Source of the DNA: Rhodospirillales bacterium
GTDB taxonomy: Bacteria; Pseudomonadota; Alphaproteobacteria; Geminicoccales; Geminicoccaceae
DNA: 45,787 nucleotides
NCBI GenBank assembly: GCA_015490605.1
Contig: WFXL01000107.1
Location: forward strand, 1 to 45,787
Direction: 5' to 3'
The position numbers and the translations under genes are program-made. The first letter of the stretch is position 1; each line of letters begins with the position of its first letter. This document shows positions 1 through 9,540 of the stretch, piece by piece. The notes under the pieces were generated by a model that was not told the origin of the DNA, made no database searches, and was given only the letters and a program-made list of their open reading frames with translations.

Positions 1-130
1 GTCCCTTGCCGGTGCGCGGACCGGGAGGCACGCGTGATGCCGGTGCCACGGCGGCTTCAGGGGCGGCCGCCGCGCGGGCGGGCTCCGGGGGTGCGGGCGG
101 ATCGGGGGATATGCGCCGGCGGCCGAACAT
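1..130 (-). CDS. cpaF: CpaF/TadA pilus assembly ATPase, N-terminal fragment (truncated by left window edge)
   Basis: Reverse-strand ATG at 130 opens MFGRRRISPDPPAPPEPARAAAAPEAAVAPASRVPPGPRTGKG with no stop to the edge; immediately downstream of cpaE in a tad operon. Identity rests on position and a low-complexity N-terminus only; not in the ORF track. Confidence 0.55.
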   Translation of the reverse strand, partial: MFGRRRISPDPPAPPEPARAAAAPEAAVAPASRVPPGPRTGKG

Positions 131-134
131 GGAA

Positions 135-1361
135 TCAGCCCGCCCGTCGGTCCCAAACGGGCAACGTCAACCGCGCCAGCCATCCGCGGTTGGAGGTGGC
201 CCCGGCGAACCGTTCCACCATGGCATCGAGGATGCGGGCGGTGGCGCGGGCGAGACGCTGGGGCGGCCGGCCGTTGTTGGTGGCCTCGAGGATGGCGGGA
301 TCGGCGGGCAGGGCGAAGTCCACATCCCGCCCCACCGCCTTGGCGAAGTCCGCCTTCGGAATCTCGCCGCGCCGGAACAGACCCACCCGGTTGAGCACGA
401 GATGCACATGGCAGGAAGGATTGGCCTCGGAGGCATAGCGCAGCATGCGCAGCACATCACGAATGCCGGCCAGGGTGGGCTCGCTCACGAGGAACGCCAG
501 GTCGCTCTGCTCCAGCGCCGCCGTGAGCACATCCACCGAACCGTGGGGGCAGTCGAACAGCACATAGTGGAACCGGCGCCGCAGCACTTCCGCCACCACC
601 GGCAGCGCTGGGGCAGGGGAAGGAGGCCAGGCATCCAGCGGCTCCTCGGCGGCGAAGATCCAGAGGGTCTCGTCCACATTGCGGCCGGCCCGCTCGATCC
701 ACAGTTCATCCGCCCGGGCGGGATCCTCGAGGGCCTCTCGCAGGGCCGGCGAGGGGTCAAGGTCGAACGCGAGGGCGAGCTCGCCGAAGGTAGGGTCGAG
801 ATCGAACAGGGCCACGCGGCGACGGCGGGTGGCCACCAGCCGGTGGGCCAGAAGACAGGCGATGCGGGTCACGCCCACGCCGCCGCGGGCCCCGAACACC
901 AGCACCGTACGGCCGCCACGGGCCCCGCGGGCGCGGGCGCGATCCTCGTCCATGGCATCGGCAAGGGAGCGCAGCAGGATCTGCCAGGGTACGGGCACCA
1001 CCAGATAGTCGCGCACGCCTCGGCGCAGGAGCTCGCGGAACAGCCCCACGTCGTTGGCCCGGCCCAGCACCACCACCGAGGTGCCCGGCTCGCAGACATC
1101 GGCCAGCTCGTCGATCCGATCCAGCGGCGTGTCCGTCTCCCCGAGATCCACCACCAGCAGACGGGGCGAGCGGGCCACGCCGAAGGTGCGGATCGCATCC
1201 TCGACGGTGCCGCGCACCACCTGGCAGGGATCGAGCCGCAGCTCCGCGGCGGCCTTCTCCACCATGGTGCGGGTTTCCTCATGGGCGACGAAGGCCACCA
1301 GCGCCGGACGCGTATCGACGCCTGGCTGTTCTGCGGGCGTGGCAACGGCGGGGCTGCTCAC
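135..1361 (-). CDS. cpaE: CpaE/TadZ-like pilus assembly protein (MinD/ParA-type fold with receiver-like N-terminus)
   Basis: 408 aa; FGARGGVGVTRIACLLAHRL degenerate P-loop, DLDPTFGELALAFDLDP, LVLNRVG; adjacent to cpaD/cpaC/cpaB. Confidence 0.88.
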   Translation of the reverse strand: MSSPAVATPAEQPGVDTRPALVAFVAHEETRTMVEKAAAELRLDPCQVVRGTVEDAIRTFGVARSPRLLVVDLGETDTPLDRIDELADVCEPGTSVVVLGRANDVGLFRELLRRGVRDYLVVPVPWQILLRSLADAMDEDRARARGARGGRTVLVFGARGGVGVTRIACLLAHRLVATRRRRVALFDLDPTFGELALAFDLDPSPALREALEDPARADELWIERAGRNVDETLWIFAAEEPLDAWPPSPAPALPVVAEVLRRRFHYVLFDCPHGSVDVLTAALEQSDLAFLVSEPTLAGIRDVLRMLRYASEANPSCHVHLVLNRVGLFRRGEIPKADFAKAVGRDVDFALPADPAILEATNNGRPPQRLARATARILDAMVERFAGATSNRGWLARLTLPVWDRRAG

Positions 1362-2050
1362 GGCGTCTTCTCCGGTTGCGACAGCGGGGGCAGCTCACCC
1401 CGGCGATAGCGCTCCACGGCAAGCGCCTCGCGGACCCCCGAGCTCGGGCCGAGTGTCTGCGGACGCCACAGATCGGCGGGAGCGGCGAGACTTGCCGCAA
1501 GCGCCCGCTGGACCGCACAGCCGAGATGCGCACCGCCCCGTGCCGGCGGCAGCTCGCAGCCCACCACCGTGGGCCGGACCACCACCGCCACCACCTCCAC
1601 CCGCCGGTCGTCCTTCCAGGCAGCTGGCGACTGCCGGGCGGCTGCTTCCCCCAAGGCGCGGGAAGCGACCTCCACCCGCGACCAGCCGCTCTGGCGGAGG
1701 AAGGCCGCCACCGTGCGGGCACGACGGGCTGCGAGGTCGTCGTTGTAGGTGCGCCCGGCACGGGGATCGGCACCGCCATGGAGTATCACAAGCGGTGGTT
1801 CGACCGACCCCAACCCCTCGAGGAAGGCCTTAAGCGCTGTCCGCTCGCCGGCCGTGAGCCGGTCCGAGTCGGTGGCAAAGCGCACCACGTGGCGGACCAC
1901 CACCGGTTCCGGCCGCAGCTCGGGGAGATCCGCGATCTCGTTGGGCGGTGGGGGAGCCGCGGCGCAGCCGGCAAGGAGGAGCAGAATTGCGGCGGCAAAG
2001 GACCTTCGCCCACCGCGCAACCACCATCCCCTCGAGGTGGGCCCTGCCAT
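1358..2050 (-). CDS. cpaD: CpaD-like pilus assembly lipoprotein
   Basis: 230 aa; lipobox LLLAGC; FATDSDRLTAGER...RRARTVAAFLRQSGW; 4-nt overlap with cpaE; operon position. Confidence 0.75.
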   Translation of the reverse strand: MAGPTSRGWWLRGGRRSFAAAILLLLAGCAAAPPPPNEIADLPELRPEPVVVRHVVRFATDSDRLTAGERTALKAFLEGLGSVEPPLVILHGGADPRAGRTYNDDLAARRARTVAAFLRQSGWSRVEVASRALGEAAARQSPAAWKDDRRVEVVAVVVRPTVVGCELPPARGGAHLGCAVQRALAASLAAPADLWRPQTLGPSSGVREALAVERYRRGELPPLSQPEKTP

Positions 2051-2064
2051 GGCCTATCCTCCGG

Positions 2065-3459
2065 TCATTCCCAGGCGAAGCCGTAGCGGCCGTGCAGTGC
2101 GCGTGGCCGCTCGGCCGTCGGCAGATCCTGTACCGGCGCCTCGATCCGCCCGCGCAAGAGCGCCAGAAAGCCGTCCTGGGGGCGCAGTCGCTCCTGTGGC
2201 AGCGACAAGCGCTGCGGCGTCGTCGGCCGGACCAGATAGGGCGTGACCACAATCAAGAGTTCGCTCTCATTGCGCTGAAAGCGGGTGGAGCGGAAGAGTG
2301 CCCCCAGCACCGGCAGGTCGCCGAGACCCGGGAACTTCTCGAACTGACTGCGGGTGCTGCGCGAGATCAGCCCGCCGATGGCGAGGCTCTGGCCGCTCGC
2401 GAGTTCCACGGTGGTCTCGGCCTTGCGGGTGGCCAACGCCGGCACGGCGATGTTCTGCAGGCGGATGGCGCCGGTATCGGTGAGCTCGCTCACTTCGGGC
2501 CGCACCCGGAGGCTGATGCGGCGATCATCCAGCACCGTGGGTGTGAAGGCCAGACGTACGCCGAATTCTCTGAATTCGATGCTGATGTCGCCATTGTCGA
2601 CCCCCACCGGTACCGGGAACTCGCCGCCGGCGAGGAACGCCGCCGTCTCCCCCGAGCGGGCGGTGAGGGTCGGTTCCGCCAGCATCGACACCAGCCCCTC
2701 GCGCGCCAGCGCATCCAGCACCCCGGCGAGGTCGAGATCGCCGTTGCGAACTCCGCCCGACAGCAGACCGGCGGCGCCGGCATCTCCCACCAGTCGCGAG
2801 AGAGCAGCGCCGGTTCCGAGGGGGCGCCCGGTGGCGAGAGAAAAGACCGTATCCCCCGGAGTCGCCACCACATTCCAGTTGACCCCCAGGATCTGCAGGA
2901 CCTCGCGTGAGACTTCGGCCACCCGCACCCGCAGGGTCACCTGGGTGGGGCGGCTGACGCGCACCCGCGCAATCAGCTTCTCCCCCTCACCGAGGAAGCG
3001 ACGTACGAGATCGCCCACATCCGCAGCGGTGGCCGGATCGCGCACCTGGCCCTCCACCAGAAGCCCGCCGGGGAAGGACTCGACCCGAAGGGGCGCCTCC
3101 GGCGCGATGCGGCGCAGGAGCGCCTGCAGGCGCCCAAGAGCATGGCGCACCTCGATGCGGGCCTCGAGCAACGGCCGTTGCTCTTCGCCCACGGCATAGA
3201 GGGTGGTGGTACCGGCCCGGCGCCCGTAGACCCACACCAGGTCCGGCGCCTGCACCTGGACGTCCGCTACCGCCGGTGCCGCCACGAACACGGCGGTGGT
3301 GGGGGCGCCGAGCCGCAACAGCCGCCCCTCGCCCACTTCCAGCGAAACGGTGCGCCGCGGGCCAAGCTCCACCACCCCGGCTCCGGCGCCACCGGCCGGA
3401 AGCCCCAAGGCAAGCCACATGCCCACAAGAAGCAGGAGCACTCGCCGGATCTCCATCAT
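2065..3459 (-). CDS. cpaC: CpaC/RcpA type II/III secretion-type secretin
   Basis: 464 aa; signal peptide, BON/N0-like region, secretin C-terminus VELASGQSLAIGGLISRSTRSQFEKFPGLGDLPVLGALFRS...ESELLIVVTPYLVRP. Confidence 0.93.
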   Translation of the reverse strand: MMEIRRVLLLLVGMWLALGLPAGGAGAGVVELGPRRTVSLEVGEGRLLRLGAPTTAVFVAAPAVADVQVQAPDLVWVYGRRAGTTTLYAVGEEQRPLLEARIEVRHALGRLQALLRRIAPEAPLRVESFPGGLLVEGQVRDPATAADVGDLVRRFLGEGEKLIARVRVSRPTQVTLRVRVAEVSREVLQILGVNWNVVATPGDTVFSLATGRPLGTGAALSRLVGDAGAAGLLSGGVRNGDLDLAGVLDALAREGLVSMLAEPTLTARSGETAAFLAGGEFPVPVGVDNGDISIEFREFGVRLAFTPTVLDDRRISLRVRPEVSELTDTGAIRLQNIAVPALATRKAETTVELASGQSLAIGGLISRSTRSQFEKFPGLGDLPVLGALFRSTRFQRNESELLIVVTPYLVRPTTPQRLSLPQERLRPQDGFLALLRGRIEAPVQDLPTAERPRALHGRYGFAWE

Positions 3460-4340
3460 TGCCCTGCCTCCCCTTCGCTCCCGGGATCCTCGGCCGCGCC
3501 CTCCGCATCCGGCGGCCCGGCGACCCCAAAGGGCCGGACGGTTTCCTCGGCGCCACGGTAGACCACAATGGTGCGCGCGCGCTTGCGCGCGCGGCTCACC
3601 TCACTCGCCCACAAGGGGCGCTCCGGCCCGCTTTCGGTGTCCCCGCCCACCTCCCGCGCCAGCGGCCGCAGGGCCAGCACCACCCGGCCGAGATCCAGCG
3701 CCAGCGCCACCCGCCGGGCATCCTCCGGCCGCAGCTCAAGGGTGGCGGTGCGGCGCCGACGCGGGAGCTCCGCCCCCTCCTCGCCGGCCGGCGCCAGCCG
3801 GCCGCCGATGGCCACCACCCGCACGTCCCGCACGAGTGTCTCCACCGCCGGCTCGGCTCCGCGCTCCACCACCTGACTCAGGAGCACATCGACGCGGTCG
3901 CCGGGGTAGACCACGCCGGCCTCGGCGAAGGCCTCGTCCACCGGGATGGTGAGCCCGAGAAAGCCGGGACGCAGCACCGCGGCGAGAAAGCCGCGCTCAC
4001 CCGGCTGCACCACATCCGCCCTCATGAGCGGCACGCCCGCCGGCAACGCCCGGCGCACCACCGCCCCCACCAGCTCCTCGAGCGGTACCTCGCGGTCGAC
4101 CCACATGCCCTCGGCCAACGCCTCTTCGGGCCAGGGGCGCCAGGCCAGATCCCCGGCCCGCAGCAGCGTGCCCGGCGTCAGCGCCCGTGCCGCCACCAGC
4201 ACCTCGCGCCGCACCTCCGGCTCGGGCGGAGCCGCCTCCACCGCCGGCGGCCGGCTCTGCCGCTCGATCCAGCTGCGGACATAGACGGCGGTCACCACCG
4301 CACTGGCGAGGGCCAACAGCAGCACCAAGATCCGTCGCAT
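3456..4340 (-). CDS. cpaB: CpaB/RcpC Flp pilus assembly protein (SAF domain)
   Basis: 294 aa; N-terminal TM, SAF-like LTPGTLLRAGDLAWRPWP, YPGDRVDVLLSQ; overlaps cpaC start. Confidence 0.9.
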   Translation of the reverse strand: MRRILVLLLALASAVVTAVYVRSWIERQSRPPAVEAAPPEPEVRREVLVAARALTPGTLLRAGDLAWRPWPEEALAEGMWVDREVPLEELVGAVVRRALPAGVPLMRADVVQPGERGFLAAVLRPGFLGLTIPVDEAFAEAGVVYPGDRVDVLLSQVVERGAEPAVETLVRDVRVVAIGGRLAPAGEEGAELPRRRRTATLELRPEDARRVALALDLGRVVLALRPLAREVGGDTESGPERPLWASEVSRARKRARTIVVYRGAEETVRPFGVAGPPDAEGAAEDPGSEGEAGQ

Positions 4341-4347
4341 GGGCCGG

Positions 4348-4869
4348 TCATCCCCCAGACCATCCGCCGAGGAGGGCCCCCAGGGCCCCGAGCGTGATGG
4401 CTACGCCATAGGGAACGCTAGCACCCGTTCCTGAACATCCGGTTAACGTCGCCAGCCCCGACCCGCCGCGGCCATGGGCGAACAGCGCGCCGAGCGCGGT
4501 CGATCCGAGCCGCGCCCAGAGCATCTGTCCCAGGGCCAGAAAGCCGCCCGCCAGCGCCGTGAACAGGAGGAAATCCACCACTCCACGGGGCGGCAGGGCG
4601 AGGGCCGCGGCGGTCATGAGCTTGACATCGCCACCCCCGAGAAAGCCCCCGCGCCAGAGCAGAAAGCCCATAAAGAAGACACCCAGCGCCGCCGCCAGCG
4701 TCCCCAGAAGCTCGCCCAAATCCGCCCCGCCGGCAAGACGCCAGGCAAGGCCGGCGAAGGCCGCCACCAGCACCGCGCCATTGGGAATGCGCCGCTGCCG
4801 CAGATCCTCAAGCGCCGCAAAGACCAGCGCGGTCACCAGCGGCAGGGCGAGCCAGGCCAGGAGACTCAC
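4348..4869 (-). CDS. cpaA: CpaA/TadV type IV prepilin peptidase (A24)
   Basis: 173 aa polytopic; DLRQRRIPN and GGGDVKLM aspartyl peptidase motifs. Confidence 0.93.
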   Translation of the reverse strand: MSLLAWLALPLVTALVFAALEDLRQRRIPNGAVLVAAFAGLAWRLAGGADLGELLGTLAAALGVFFMGFLLWRGGFLGGGDVKLMTAAALALPPRGVVDFLLFTALAGGFLALGQMLWARLGSTALGALFAHGRGGSGLATLTGCSGTGASVPYGVAITLGALGALLGGWSGG

Positions 4870-4937
4870 GCCCTCCTCCCGGTATCAGCGCAGACGGCGG
4901 CCTTGCGGCCGCCGTCCACCCGCGCACGAAGGCGGCG

Positions 4938-5120
4938 TCAGTTGTTGGACGACGCGGCATTGTCGAGCGTATCGGCGACATTCTGGAAGGTGTCGGTGAG
5001 ATTGCCGCCGAGGGTGCCGAGGACGCCGATGATGGCGACCGCGACCAGCGCGGCGATGAGGCCGTACTCGATCGCGGTCGCACCCGAATCGTCCTGCCAG
5101 AGAGCACGGAGGTGTCGCAT
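4938..5120 (-). CDS. Flp family type IVb pilin
   Basis: 60 aa; GATAIEYGLIAALVAVAIIGVLGTLGGNL. Confidence 0.93.
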   Translation of the reverse strand: MRHLRALWQDDSGATAIEYGLIAALVAVAIIGVLGTLGGNLTDTFQNVADTLDNAASSNN

Positions 5121-5163
5121 GGCCGATCTCCCAGTTGGTGGCTGCCGACACCCCCGACCCTAG

Positions 5164-6579
<1,416 letters not shown>

Positions 6580-6585
6580 GGTGAA

Positions 6586-6607
6586 AGGGCGGCCCTCGGG
6601 CCGCCCT
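6586..6607 (+). promoter_or_regulatory. Intercistronic hairpin AGGGCGGCC-CTCG-GGCCGCCCT between phaA and phaB
   Basis: Palindrome of 9-10 bp read directly; no T-tract; followed by GAGGAGGT SD and phaB ATG. Confidence 0.5.
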
Positions 6608-6631
6608 GATGCCATGGGAGAGGAGGTCAAC

Positions 6632-7354
6632 ATGTCTCGTGTTGCGCTGGTGACCGGCGGCACCCGCGGGATCGGGGCTGCCATCTCGCGGGCCCTCAAG
6701 CAGGCGGGCCATCGGGTGGTGGCCAACTACCACGGCAATGAGGAGGCGGCGCAGGCGTTTCAGCGGGAGACCGGGATCCCGGTCTACCGCTTCGATGTGG
6801 CCGATTTCGATTCCTGTCGCGAGGCCATCGGCCGCATCGAGCAGGAGGTGGGGCCGATCGACATCCTGGTGAACAATGCCGGCATTACCCGCGATACCAC
6901 CTTCCACCGCATGACCCTCGAACAGTGGCAGGCGGTGATCCGCACCAATCTCGACTCGCTGTTCAATGTCACCCGCCAGGTGATCGAGGGCATGCGTGCG
7001 CGCGGCTGGGGCCGCATCGTCAACATCTCCTCCATCAACGGCCAGAAGGGCCAGTTCGGCCAGACCAACTATTCCGCCGCCAAGGCAGGCGTGCTCGGCT
7101 TCACCAAGGCGCTGGCGCTGGAGAACGCGAAGAAGGGCATCACCGTCAACGCCATCGCCCCCGGCTATATCGCCACCGACATGGTGATGGCGGTGCGCGA
7201 GGACGTGCGCCAGCAGATCATCGCCCAGATCCCGGTGGGCCGCCTGGGTACGCCGGAGGAGGTGGCCCGCTGCGTGGTGTTCCTGGTCAGCGAGGAGGCC
7301 GGCTTCATCACCGGCGCCACCCTCACCGTCAACGGCGGCCAGTACATGATCTGA
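6632..7354 (+). CDS. phaB: Acetoacetyl-CoA reductase
   Basis: 241 codons; SDR motifs TGGTRGIG, NNAG, YSAAK; PhaB-type sequence after phaA. Confidence 0.95.
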   Translation: MSRVALVTGGTRGIGAAISRALKQAGHRVVANYHGNEEAAQAFQRETGIPVYRFDVADFDSCREAIGRIEQEVGPIDILVNNAGITRDTTFHRMTLEQWQAVIRTNLDSLFNVTRQVIEGMRARGWGRIVNISSINGQKGQFGQTNYSAAKAGVLGFTKALALENAKKGITVNAIAPGYIATDMVMAVREDVRQQIIAQIPVGRLGTPEEVARCVVFLVSEEAGFITGATLTVNGGQYMI

Positions 7355-7382
7355 GAGGCCTCGCTCCCACCGCCCGAGCGGC

Positions 7383-7411
7383 TTGACGCCACCCGGCCGC
7401 CTTCCTAGATC
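7383..7411 (+). promoter_or_regulatory. Putative sigma-70-type promoter for tRNA-Met (TTGACG-N17-TAGATC)
   Basis: -35 TTGACG 7383-7388, 17-nt spacer, -10 TAGATC 7406-7411; tRNA begins at 7425. Confidence 0.55.
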
Positions 7412-7424
7412 CACGGGCGCCTGG

Positions 7425-7499
7425 GGCGGAGTAGCTCAGCGGTAGAGCAGCGGAATCATAATCCGTGGGTCGGGGGTTCGAATCCCTCCTCCGCTACCA
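7425..7499 (+). tRNA. tRNA-Met (anticodon CAU, elongator-type), CCA encoded
   Basis: Acceptor GGCGGAG/CTCCGCT, D-arm GCTC..GAGC, anticodon arm GCGGA-ATCATAA-TCCGT, T-arm GGGGGTTCGAATCCCTC, ACCA. CAU could also be a tRNA-Ile2 precursor. Confidence 0.93.
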
Positions 7500-7750
7500 G
7501 CCCTCCCGCTGCTGTTCCCGGGAAGCGGACAGCCTGCCATGTGTGGCCGGGTGCCGGGCAGATGGCACACGGTGATCCCGTCAAAGCCTGACGACCGTCG
7601 CGGGCAGGCCTGACCATGGCCGCATCAATCCGGGCTGTCCGGGCCGAACCGACTCGAACTTTGGCGGAACGGCGCGGCGGCTGGCACCGCCCCCATCAAC
7701 CGCGGTCCGATCATGGCTCCGGCCGGTGGCGGCCATGCGCCCGCCCCCTA

Positions 7751-7810
7751 GCCTCCGGCTGCGGGATCTGGTGTGTTTGCGCCTCCGGCTCCGGGGTCTG
7801 GCACGGTTGG
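7751..7810. repeat. Two-copy imperfect 30-bp direct repeat in the intergenic region
   Basis: GCCTCCGGCTGCGGGATCTGGTGTGTTTGC / GCCTCCGGCTCCGGGGTCTGGCACGGTTGG. Confidence 0.4.
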
Positions 7811-7828
7811 GCTTGACCGGTGGGGCCC

Positions 7829-8398
7829 TCAGGCGCGGCCCATGTGGGTGGACAGCAGCCGCGGGTCGATGCCGAGGCGGGCGAGGGCCGCATCCCACTT
7901 GCGCGCATCCGGCAGATCGAACACCAGCTCATAGTCGGCCGGGGCCACCAGCCAGCCATTGGCCTGGATCTCCGCATCCAGCTGGCCCGGCGCCCAGCCG
8001 GCATAGCCCAGCGCCAGGATGCGCCGCCCGGGCCCCTCGCCGCGGGCGATGGCCTTGAGGATGTCGACCGTGGCGGTGAGGGCGAAGCGCTCGTCGATCA
8101 CCAGGCTGGCCGCCTCCACCGCGTCGGTGGAGTGGAGCACGAAGCCCCGGCCGGTTTCCACCGGACCGCCGAAATGGACCGGCAGCTCCACCTCCGGGAC
8201 GATGTCGAGCTGCTTGGCTACCTCGGCGAAACTCACCTCCTTCAGGGGCTTGTTGACGATCAGCCCCATCGCCCCCTCGGGCGAATGGCTGCACAGATAG
8301 ACCACCGAGCGCTGGAAGCGCGGGTCCTCCATGTGGGGCATGGCCACCAGCAGCTGACCGGTGAGGTGCTCGCCCTTGCCGCCCGCGCGTTGCTCCAT
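7829..8398 (-). CDS. YqgE/AlgH family (UPF0301) protein
   Basis: GQLLVAMPHMEDPRFQRSVVYLCSHSPEGAMGLIVNKPL; GGPVETGRGFVLHS; ATG at 8398. Confidence 0.93.
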   Translation of the reverse strand: MEQRAGGKGEHLTGQLLVAMPHMEDPRFQRSVVYLCSHSPEGAMGLIVNKPLKEVSFAEVAKQLDIVPEVELPVHFGGPVETGRGFVLHSTDAVEAASLVIDERFALTATVDILKAIARGEGPGRRILALGYAGWAPGQLDAEIQANGWLVAPADYELVFDLPDARKWDAALARLGIDPRLLSTHMGRA

Positions 8399-8420
8399 GC
8401 GCCGAGGCCTCCTGCCGTCC

Positions 8421-9458
8421 TCATCCACCCGCGGTGCGGCCGTCCCGCAGCCGCCCGGCGACCTCCATGGCCGCATAGGTCAAGATGGCATCGGCCCCGG
8501 CCCGTTTGAAGGCGAGCAGGCATTCCATCATGCAGGCGTCGGCATCGAGCCAGCCACGCTCGCCCGCCGCCCGGATCATGGCGTACTCGCCGGAGACGTG
8601 ATAGACGAGGGTGGGCAGGCCGAAGGCCTCCTTCACCGCCCGCACCACATCGAGATAGGGCAGGCCCGGCTTCACCATCACCATGTCGGCGGCCTCGGCC
8701 ACATCCAGCGCCACCTCGCGCAGCGCCTCGGCCACATTGGCCGGTGACATCTGATAGGTCTTCTTGTCGGCCGTCCCCAGCGCCGCCTTGGAGCCCACCG
8801 CCTCGCGGAAGGGCCCGTAGAAGGCGGAGGCGTATTTAGCAGCATAGGAGAGCACCACCGTCTCCTGGAAGCCTTCCCGGTCGAGGGCCTCGCGCACCGC
8901 CCGGATGCGTCCGTCCATCATGTCCGAGGGCGCCACGATGTCGCAGCCGGCGGCCGCCAGCGTCACCGCCTGACGCTGCAGGGCTGCCACCGTCTCATCA
9001 TTGAGCACCACCCCATCGCGCACGAGCCCGTCCTGGCCATGGGTGGTGTAGGGGTCCAGCGCCACATCGCCGATGACGCCCAGCTCCGGCACGTGGCGCT
9101 TGATCTCGCGGATCGCCCGACAGACGAGATTGTCGGGGTTCCAGGCCTCCTCGGCCGCCTCGCTCTTCCTTTCGGGCGGGGTGGCGGGGAACAGGGCGAC
9201 GGCGGGAATGCCCAGCGCGACGCAGCGCTCGGCCACCGCCGGCAGCAGATCGACGCTCAGCCGATGGATCCCCGGCAGCGAGGGAATGGGCTCGCGCCGC
9301 CGGTGCCCCTCGCAGACGAACAGCGGCTGGATGAGATCGGCGGGATCCAGCCGGTGCTCGGCCACCAGCCGCCGCAGCCAGTCGGTTCGCCTGAGCCGCC
9401 GCAATCTGAGGGCCGGGAAGGACGCGAGGGGGGGAATCGCCGCCATGGCCAGCCGCAC
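8421..9458 (-). CDS. hemB: Delta-aminolevulinic acid dehydratase (porphobilinogen synthase)
   Basis: 345 aa; PSDMMDGR, DKKTYQM, VKPGLPYLD, DVALDPYTTHGQDG (Asp-type rather than Zn-Cys-type metal region). Confidence 0.97.
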   Translation of the reverse strand: MRLAMAAIPPLASFPALRLRRLRRTDWLRRLVAEHRLDPADLIQPLFVCEGHRRREPIPSLPGIHRLSVDLLPAVAERCVALGIPAVALFPATPPERKSEAAEEAWNPDNLVCRAIREIKRHVPELGVIGDVALDPYTTHGQDGLVRDGVVLNDETVAALQRQAVTLAAAGCDIVAPSDMMDGRIRAVREALDREGFQETVVLSYAAKYASAFYGPFREAVGSKAALGTADKKTYQMSPANVAEALREVALDVAEAADMVMVKPGLPYLDVVRAVKEAFGLPTLVYHVSGEYAMIRAAGERGWLDADACMMECLLAFKRAGADAILTYAAMEVAGRLRDGRTAGG

Positions 9459-9540
9459 TCCGCCGGGCTCCCGCAGCCCTAACTATGCGGCCACAGGTCG
9501 CGGGCAATCGCGCCGGCGGCTGCGACCTCCGGTCGCGACC

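Noticed and set aside
7425-7499. Initiator tRNA-fMet
   Set aside because: CAU anticodon but a paired acceptor end and no run of three G:C pairs next to the anticodon loop; elongator-type tRNA-Met fits better.
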